A stretch of DNA of 19,869 nucleotides from an uncultured Opitutia bacterium. Its GTDB lineage: Bacteria > Verrucomicrobiota > Verrucomicrobiia > Opitutales > UBA953. Numbering within the stretch: the first letter of the stretch is position 1; each line of letters opens with the position of its first letter. Where the stretch lies: assembly GCA_903910245.1 (NCBI GenBank), contig CAIVYX010000142.1, positions 1 through 19,869 on the forward strand, in the 5' to 3' direction. Made by a program: the position numbers and the translations under genes. The notes beneath the pieces were generated by a model. The model did not search any database, was not told the DNA's origin, and saw only the letters and a program-made list of their open reading frames with translations. Below are positions 16,519-19,869 of the stretch, piece by piece.

Positions 16519-16854
16519 ATGAGCAACGAGCTGCCCCCTCCCCCGCCTCCTCCTCCAGCTGACGGTGACAACTCCGCAGCGCAGGCTCCTAAGTTGAAAC
16601 TCTCCAAGCCGGCTGGCGCCGCGATTCCTCCGCCTCCCTCCGCCGTCCCGGCTCCCGCCGCTGCTGGCGCCGCGATTCCTCCGCCTCCCTCCGCCGTCCC
16701 GGCTCCCGCCGCTGCTCCACGTCCGGCCGCTGCTCCGGCCGCCAATCGTAGCGTCGGCAATGTCTCCGCTGCGTTTGACGTACTCGCCCTTGCGGCTTCG
16801 CTGATTGGTGCAGTGCTCCTTGCACTCGAACTCTTCGTTAAATCCAAAGGTTAA
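16519..16854 (+). CDS. Proline/alanine-rich protein with C-terminal membrane helix
   Basis: A 111-residue protein of low complexity. An N-terminal polyproline run (residues 6-13) is followed by two identical 17-residue units (32-48 and 49-65; core AAIPPPPSAVPAPA), a Pro/Ala tail to 76, and one membrane helix (about 83-107) ending in KSKG. Topology suggests a tail-anchored or single-pass protein with an extended Pro-rich arm. I recognise no family; Pro-rich arms of this kind are spacers or ligands for SH3/WW-type or cell-wall partners, but no function can be assigned. TTGACT at 16476-16481 may be its promoter, though 43 bases from the ATG. thioredoxin begins 9 bases downstream, so the two are probably co-transcribed. 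Confidence 0.72.
   Translation: MSNELPPPPPPPPADGDNSAAQAPKLKLSKPAGAAIPPPPSAVPAPAAAGAAIPPPPSAVPAPAAAPRPAAAPAANRSVGNVSAAFDVLALAASLIGAVLLALELFVKSKG
16612..16713 (+). repeat. Perfect 51-bp tandem duplication in the Pro-rich gene
   Basis: Two identical 51-base copies, 16612-16662 and 16663-16713, each starting GCTGGCGCCGCGATT and ending CCCGCCGCT. The unit is 17 codons, so the frame is kept. With no differences between copies the duplication looks recent or homogenised, and copy number could vary between strains. Confidence 0.9.
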
Positions 16855-16863
16855 GTCTCTTTC

Positions 16864-17193
16864 ATGGCCTCCGATCTCATCCTCAATCTCGATAACAGTA
16901 ACTTCGACGCCACCATCAAGGCGTCGGCCGTCCCCGTCCTGGTGGACTTCTGGGCCACCTGGTGTGGCCCGTGCAAGCAGATCGGGCCCGTGCTCGATCA
17001 GCTCGCCACCGAGATGAACGGGGCCGTCCAAATCGTGAAGGTCGACGTCGACACCAATCAAGCGCTGGCCCAGCAGCTGGGCGTGAACTCCATCCCCGCC
17101 CTGTTCCTCTACAAGAACGGCGTCGTGGTGGACAAGATGGTCGGCGCTCGCCCTAAGGGCGACATCGCCGCCTTCATCAAGAAGCACTCCTGA
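16864..17193 (+). CDS. trxA: Thioredoxin
   Basis: Cytoplasmic dithiol-disulfide oxidoreductase that reduces protein disulfides, including those of methionine sulfoxide and ribonucleotide reductases. The 109-residue protein is of classic length, with the active site FWATWCGPCKQ (C34, C37), the cis-proline P78 in SIPALFLYKNG and the C-terminal VGARPKGDIAAFI. No signal peptide. ATG 16864 is 9 bases after the Pro-rich gene's stop. No Shine-Dalgarno site lies at the right distance (AAAGG is too far), so coupling to the upstream gene is likely. A strong terminator follows 25 bases after the stop. The gene symbol follows the general family; paralogues may exist elsewhere. Confidence 0.95.
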   Translation: MASDLILNLDNSNFDATIKASAVPVLVDFWATWCGPCKQIGPVLDQLATEMNGAVQIVKVDVDTNQALAQQLGVNSIPALFLYKNGVVVDKMVGARPKGDIAAFIKKHS

Positions 17194-17197
17194 AGTC

Positions 17198-17209
17198 GGG
17201 CGAAAGCCC
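17198..17209 (+). other. Small GNRA-loop hairpin after trx
   Basis: GGGC-GAAA-GCCC forms a 4-bp stem with a GNRA tetraloop, just before the main terminator. It may stabilise the transcript end; it has no T-run of its own. Confidence 0.4.
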
Positions 17210-17215
17210 AACAAG

Positions 17216-17245
17216 AAAGGCCCGGGATAACTCCCGGGCCTTTTT
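17216..17245 (+). terminator. Intrinsic terminator of the thioredoxin transcript, possibly bidirectional
   Basis: GGCCCGGG (17219-17226), loop ATAACT, CCCGGGCC (17233-17240) and a five-T run (17241-17245). The stem is extended by AAA/TTT pairs. The upstream AAGAAA could act as a weaker U-tract for the cytochrome operon arriving from the right, whose last stop is at 17267. Confidence 0.9.
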
Positions 17246-17266
17246 ATTACCTCCTGATCCGAGACC

Positions 17267-17956
17267 TTACTTGGCCTCGAGCGGGTGCTCCTTCAGGAGG
17301 TCGGCGGGAATGTACTGGGCGCGGTTACCAATGGCCTTACGGACTTCGGCAACCTTGGTGTCCATGACCGGCTCGGCGACGTTACCCCAGGCCTGACGGA
17401 CGTAGGTGATAATGTGGGCGACCTGAGCATCCTTGAGACCAGCGCCGATGTTCGGCATGTTGCCGTTATACTTCACACCGTTGACTTCAATCTCGCCAGC
17501 AAAGCCTGCGAGAACGGCCTTGATGATGCGGTCTTCAGAGCCAGTGACCCAGCCCGACTTAGCGAGCGGAGGGAAGGCGCCGGGAACGCCAAGACCAGTC
17601 GCCTGGTGACAAGCGGCGCAGTTGGCGAGGAAGAGCTTCTCTCCCTTAGCCGCGTCGGGCTCAAAGGCCACTGGACCACCAGCGAGGGAAGCCTTGGGGG
17701 CGTTGAGGTCGAAGGCAGTTGGTGCAAAATCACCCGAGTTGCGGGTGAGATAGAGACCGGCCCAGAAGCCAAACCCGCAGAAGAGGAAGACGATCAGGAT
17801 CGGCGTCAGAGAGAAACCCTCGGTAGGCTCGTCCTTGTCGCGGGACAGCTGCGAGTGAACCTCCACCAGGCGTCCGTCGGAAGGTCCTTCGGAGCCAGCA
17901 CCGGAGGGACCCCGGCGAGGACGGTTGTTATCAGGATGACGGTTACGTTCGTTCAT
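17267..17956 (-). CDS. Membrane-anchored monoheme c-type cytochrome (CcoP-position subunit)
   Basis: Electron carrier held in the inner membrane with its heme on the periplasmic side. The 229-residue protein has a polar, Arg/Pro-rich cytoplasmic N-terminus (1-48), one membrane helix (49-71, LTPILIVFLFCGFGFWAGLYL), a linker, and one class I cytochrome c domain. Heme site CAACH spans residues 113-117 and the Met ligand is probably M167 in YNGNMPNIG. The C-terminal 35 residues are a charged extension. It takes the place of CcoP, but true CcoP has two heme c domains; only one is present here. It is the last gene of the operon, 4 bases after the CcoO-like stop. No ribosome site is seen before ATG 17956. 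Confidence 0.9.
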   Translation of the reverse strand: MNERNRHPDNNRPRRGPSGAGSEGPSDGRLVEVHSQLSRDKDEPTEGFSLTPILIVFLFCGFGFWAGLYLTRNSGDFAPTAFDLNAPKASLAGGPVAFEPDAAKGEKLFLANCAACHQATGLGVPGAFPPLAKSGWVTGSEDRIIKAVLAGFAGEIEVNGVKYNGNMPNIGAGLKDAQVAHIITYVRQAWGNVAEPVMDTKVAEVRKAIGNRAQYIPADLLKEHPLEAK

Positions 17957-17960
17957 GGGT

Positions 17961-18518
17961 TCACTGCTTCAGTTTGGCTTCCGGCGAGGAATAATCCTGA
18001 CGGAGGGATTTAAGGTAAGCCACCAGAGCGACGGCGCGCTCCGAGGGGACGACGCTCTTGCCATCGGCTGAGAGAGCGTAGAGGTAAGAGTAATAAGGAT
18101 GCCAGGTGGCGCCGCTGGAGGCGGGGTCGCGGAGGAGGGCGTCGATGTCGAGTCCCTTGGTGCGGGCGCCATAGTTGGCGAGGTCTGGACCGATACGGCG
18201 ATCGCCGAGGAGGACAGGCTTCTGTTGGACGTAGTCGCGGGCCACCGAGGCGCGGACGCCATAACCGCGGGCGATATCACTACCCTGCCCGGCCGGACGG
18301 ACTTGCTGGGTGTGACAGCTGACGCAACCAAGGGAGACGTAGACCGCGCGACCCTGGATGGCCAGACCGGGCTCGAGGGATGGGAAGAGCGGCCCGCCTT
18401 CTTCGGCGGGCGCGCGGCCGAGGGAGCCGAGCTGAACCTGGCTACTGATGACCAGCGCGCCAAAGGGCATGGCGACGGCCAGGAAGATTCCGGCCAGGAG
18501 AGTGTTGAGATTCTTCAT
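17961..18518 (-). CDS. CcoO-like membrane monoheme cytochrome c with altered heme ligand
   Basis: In cbb3 oxidases CcoO passes electrons from CcoP to CcoN. This 185-residue homologue has one N-terminal anchor helix (about 5-27), the heme site GCVSCHTQQVRP (C65, C68, H69), and the family landmarks RIGPDLANYG (108-117) and LLRDP (128-132). Where CcoO has the axial Met in its MPxY motif, this protein reads WHPYY, putting His at 140; I checked this codon on the raw sequence (18099-18101, CAT on the minus strand). Bis-His ligation would be expected to lower the heme potential. The start ATG 18518 is 12 bases after the CcoN-like stop. No ribosome site. It is shorter than typical CcoO (about 200 residues or more). 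Confidence 0.87.
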   Translation of the reverse strand: MKNLNTLLAGIFLAVAMPFGALVISSQVQLGSLGRAPAEEGGPLFPSLEPGLAIQGRAVYVSLGCVSCHTQQVRPAGQGSDIARGYGVRASVARDYVQQKPVLLGDRRIGPDLANYGARTKGLDIDALLRDPASSGATWHPYYSYLYALSADGKSVVPSERAVALVAYLKSLRQDYSSPEAKLKQ

Positions 18519-18530
18519 GGGGTGTCCGGA

Positions 18531-19869
18531 TTAGTCGTGGCGGCCAGCAGAAGCCGGCGCGAAAGATTTAAGGATCATGCCGAAAGCGTTGAGGGCGAAG
18601 GCAAGGTGACCGACGAGCAGGAGGACCGCCGAGACACTGAGCGCGACGTTCCAGGAGGAACCAGCCTTGGCGACCTGCTGGAAAGAAACCGTGACGTCAG
18701 CGAGCTGCTTACCGCTTTCATAGCCGCCAACGAGCAAGGCCACGACTGAAGCAACGGCGCCGAGGGCGGTGGCCCAGAAGTGCACGTGGACGAGCTTGGC
18801 GGAAGGCCAGAGCGAGCCGGTCAGGCGAGGTAGCACGAAGTAGGCGGCTCCGAAGATTACCATCGTGGCGCACGCATAGACCAGAAGCTGCTCCTGACCG
18901 GCAGCGAAGGAAGTAAACCGGACCACGGCGTTGGGGCCGCGGAAGCCGAATATCGCATTGAGCAATCCGAAGAGCGTGAAGGCCACAGCGCCGAAGCTCA
19001 CGAAGCGCAACGTGGTATCGTTCCAGGCGCGAGACCAGCCACCTTCGGTCGAAAGCGTCCCGTGGAAGTTGAGGGCGGTGATGATCACCGGAATGATCAG
19101 CATTGCGCTGGCGACGACGCCAACGGACTGGAGCCAGAGCGGCACCGGGGCACCAATCATGGTGGACGGTCCCGTCCAACTGGCGAAGAGGAAGAACGTC
19201 CAGAAGGCTACCGGGGCGAGGTAGTAACCGCTGATGGTGCGACCGAGAACCTTGGGCAGGAAGTAATAGACCGCGGCAAGGGCCGAGGCGCCGAACCACA
19301 GGAGGAGGAGGTTCGAAACGAACCAGCTGTGAGCGATGGCTTGGACGACGCCCGAAGCCGGCTGCCAAAGGACGAGCAACTGGGCCAGGAGGTAGGTCAG
19401 CGGGAAGGCGAAAGAGGCTCCAACCACGAACCACTGCGAAGCGAAGGTGTGACCCGTGGGGCGACGCGCGAAGGCGACGATCGGCCAGAAGCCGGCGAGC
19501 AGGAAGGCGACGGCGAGGACCGGACCGACTTCGCGGGGGAATTCCAGGAGACCGAAGCCAGTCTGATTACCGGCGAAGATCTGGATTACACCGTAAGTAA
19601 GAGCGAGGTTCCAGACCGCACCGCCCAAGGTGGCGATCCAGCCGTTACGAAACTCGAAACGACCGAGCTGAGAGAGCAGCCAGAGGTTGAGGGCGAAGAA
19701 GGCGTTGAAGCCCCAGCCGTAGATGAAGAGGTTGCGCTGGGCGGCGGCGACGTGTCCGTAGGTGAGGATCTCGCAATCACGGAAAGGACCGGCGACGAGC
19801 GATCCCTGCTGCAGGGCGGCGATCACGCCGAGGACCGAGGCCGCGAGCAGCCAGATCACCGCGGAAATA
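18531..19869 (-). CDS. CcoN-like cbb3 subunit I homologue lacking the heme and copper ligands (5' end missing)
   Basis: The frame is open to the right edge, so only the first residues are missing; numbering is from the GTG at 19859. About twelve membrane helices and many subunit I landmarks are present: GVIAALQ near the start, RNLFIYGWGFNA, YYFLPKVLGR (198-207), FWTFFLFASWTGP (219-231), RFVSFG, GAAYFVLPRLTG (338-348) and HFWATALG (360-367). Aligned by hand on these, every catalytic ligand is replaced: low-spin heme His by Q41; CuB His by S182, S232 and T233; heme b3/b pair GHVH by GQEQ (Q322, Q324); cross-linked Tyr by A226. The 228-236 region was checked on the raw sequence. The gene is intact over 442 codons without frameshift, so it is a conserved non-catalytic protein and not a decaying gene. 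CcoO-like and cytochrome c genes follow. Confidence 0.9.
   Translation of the reverse strand, partial: ISAVIWLLAASVLGVIAALQQGSLVAGPFRDCEILTYGHVAAAQRNLFIYGWGFNAFFALNLWLLSQLGRFEFRNGWIATLGGAVWNLALTYGVIQIFAGNQTGFGLLEFPREVGPVLAVAFLLAGFWPIVAFARRPTGHTFASQWFVVGASFAFPLTYLLAQLLVLWQPASGVVQAIAHSWFVSNLLLLWFGASALAAVYYFLPKVLGRTISGYYLAPVAFWTFFLFASWTGPSTMIGAPVPLWLQSVGVVASAMLIIPVIITALNFHGTLSTEGGWSRAWNDTTLRFVSFGAVAFTLFGLLNAIFGFRGPNAVVRFTSFAAGQEQLLVYACATMVIFGAAYFVLPRLTGSLWPSAKLVHVHFWATALGAVASVVALLVGGYESGKQLADVTVSFQQVAKAGSSWNVALSVSAVLLLVGHLAFALNAFGMILKSFAPASAGRHD

Noticed and set aside
18770..18800. A His-Val-His in the CcoN-like protein (H358, H360) that resembles the heme-binding HVH of helix X
   Set aside because: It lies after the LPRL landmark and aligns with the HFWxAT stretch of the next helix, which carries no ligand in cbb3 oxidases. 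The true helix X position reads GQEQ.
19326..19345. H177 of the CcoN-like protein as a shifted CuB ligand
   Set aside because: It is five residues before the ligand position (S182), so on a different helix face, and the other two CuB ligands are also gone.

Overview
The window is dense, high-G+C bacterial chromosome with no gap over 130 bases and no RNA gene, transposon, phage gene or CRISPR array that I can recognise. Gene content fits a Gram-negative aerobe, and the mix suggests Verrucomicrobiota, perhaps Opitutae-like: a secreted FGly-type sulfatase with an extra C-terminal module, an LptD-type outer-membrane protein next to scpA, an Obg GTPase with a histone-H1-like Lys/Ala tail, and a cbb3-like gene set. 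The lineage is inferred from gene style, not from a marker gene.

Layout. 1-1022: 3' part of a tRNA-dihydrouridine synthase. 1025-1723 (minus): a six-helix membrane protein. 1827-2775 (plus): an A-type Fe-S carrier followed by an exported MsrB. 2777-4090 (minus): Obg with the Lys/Ala tail. 4145-6769 (minus): a three-gene sulfonate/taurine/nitrate-type ABC importer (binding protein, ATPase, permease). 6897-8183 (minus): an Nramp metal transporter. 8210-8623 (minus): a small four-helix membrane protein. 8683-10527 (plus): the sulfatase. 10532-13041 (minus): glycogen branching enzyme GlgB followed by a small TPR protein. 13132-16163 (plus): LptD-like protein then ScpA. 16207-17193 (plus): a conserved small protein, a proline-rich tail-anchored protein carrying a perfect 51-bp tandem duplication, and thioredoxin, closed by a strong hairpin terminator. 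17267-19869 (minus): three genes resembling cbb3 oxidase subunits, the first running off the right edge.

The most unusual content is this last operon. Its CcoN-like subunit keeps the fold landmarks of cbb3 subunit I, but by hand alignment it has lost all six histidines that bind heme b, heme b3 and CuB, as well as the cross-linked tyrosine. Its CcoO-like partner keeps the CxxCH heme c site but has His where the Met ligand is expected. The third gene is a membrane-anchored monoheme cytochrome instead of a diheme CcoP. Together they look like a cbb3-derived membrane complex that carries c hemes but cannot be an oxygen reductase.

A second theme is gene starts. Several transcript-leading genes have a TTG-type -35 hexamer 33-35 bases before the start codon and no Shine-Dalgarno sequence, as expected of leaderless mRNAs. 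A perfect AAGGAGG appears only before an operon-internal gene, the ABC permease.
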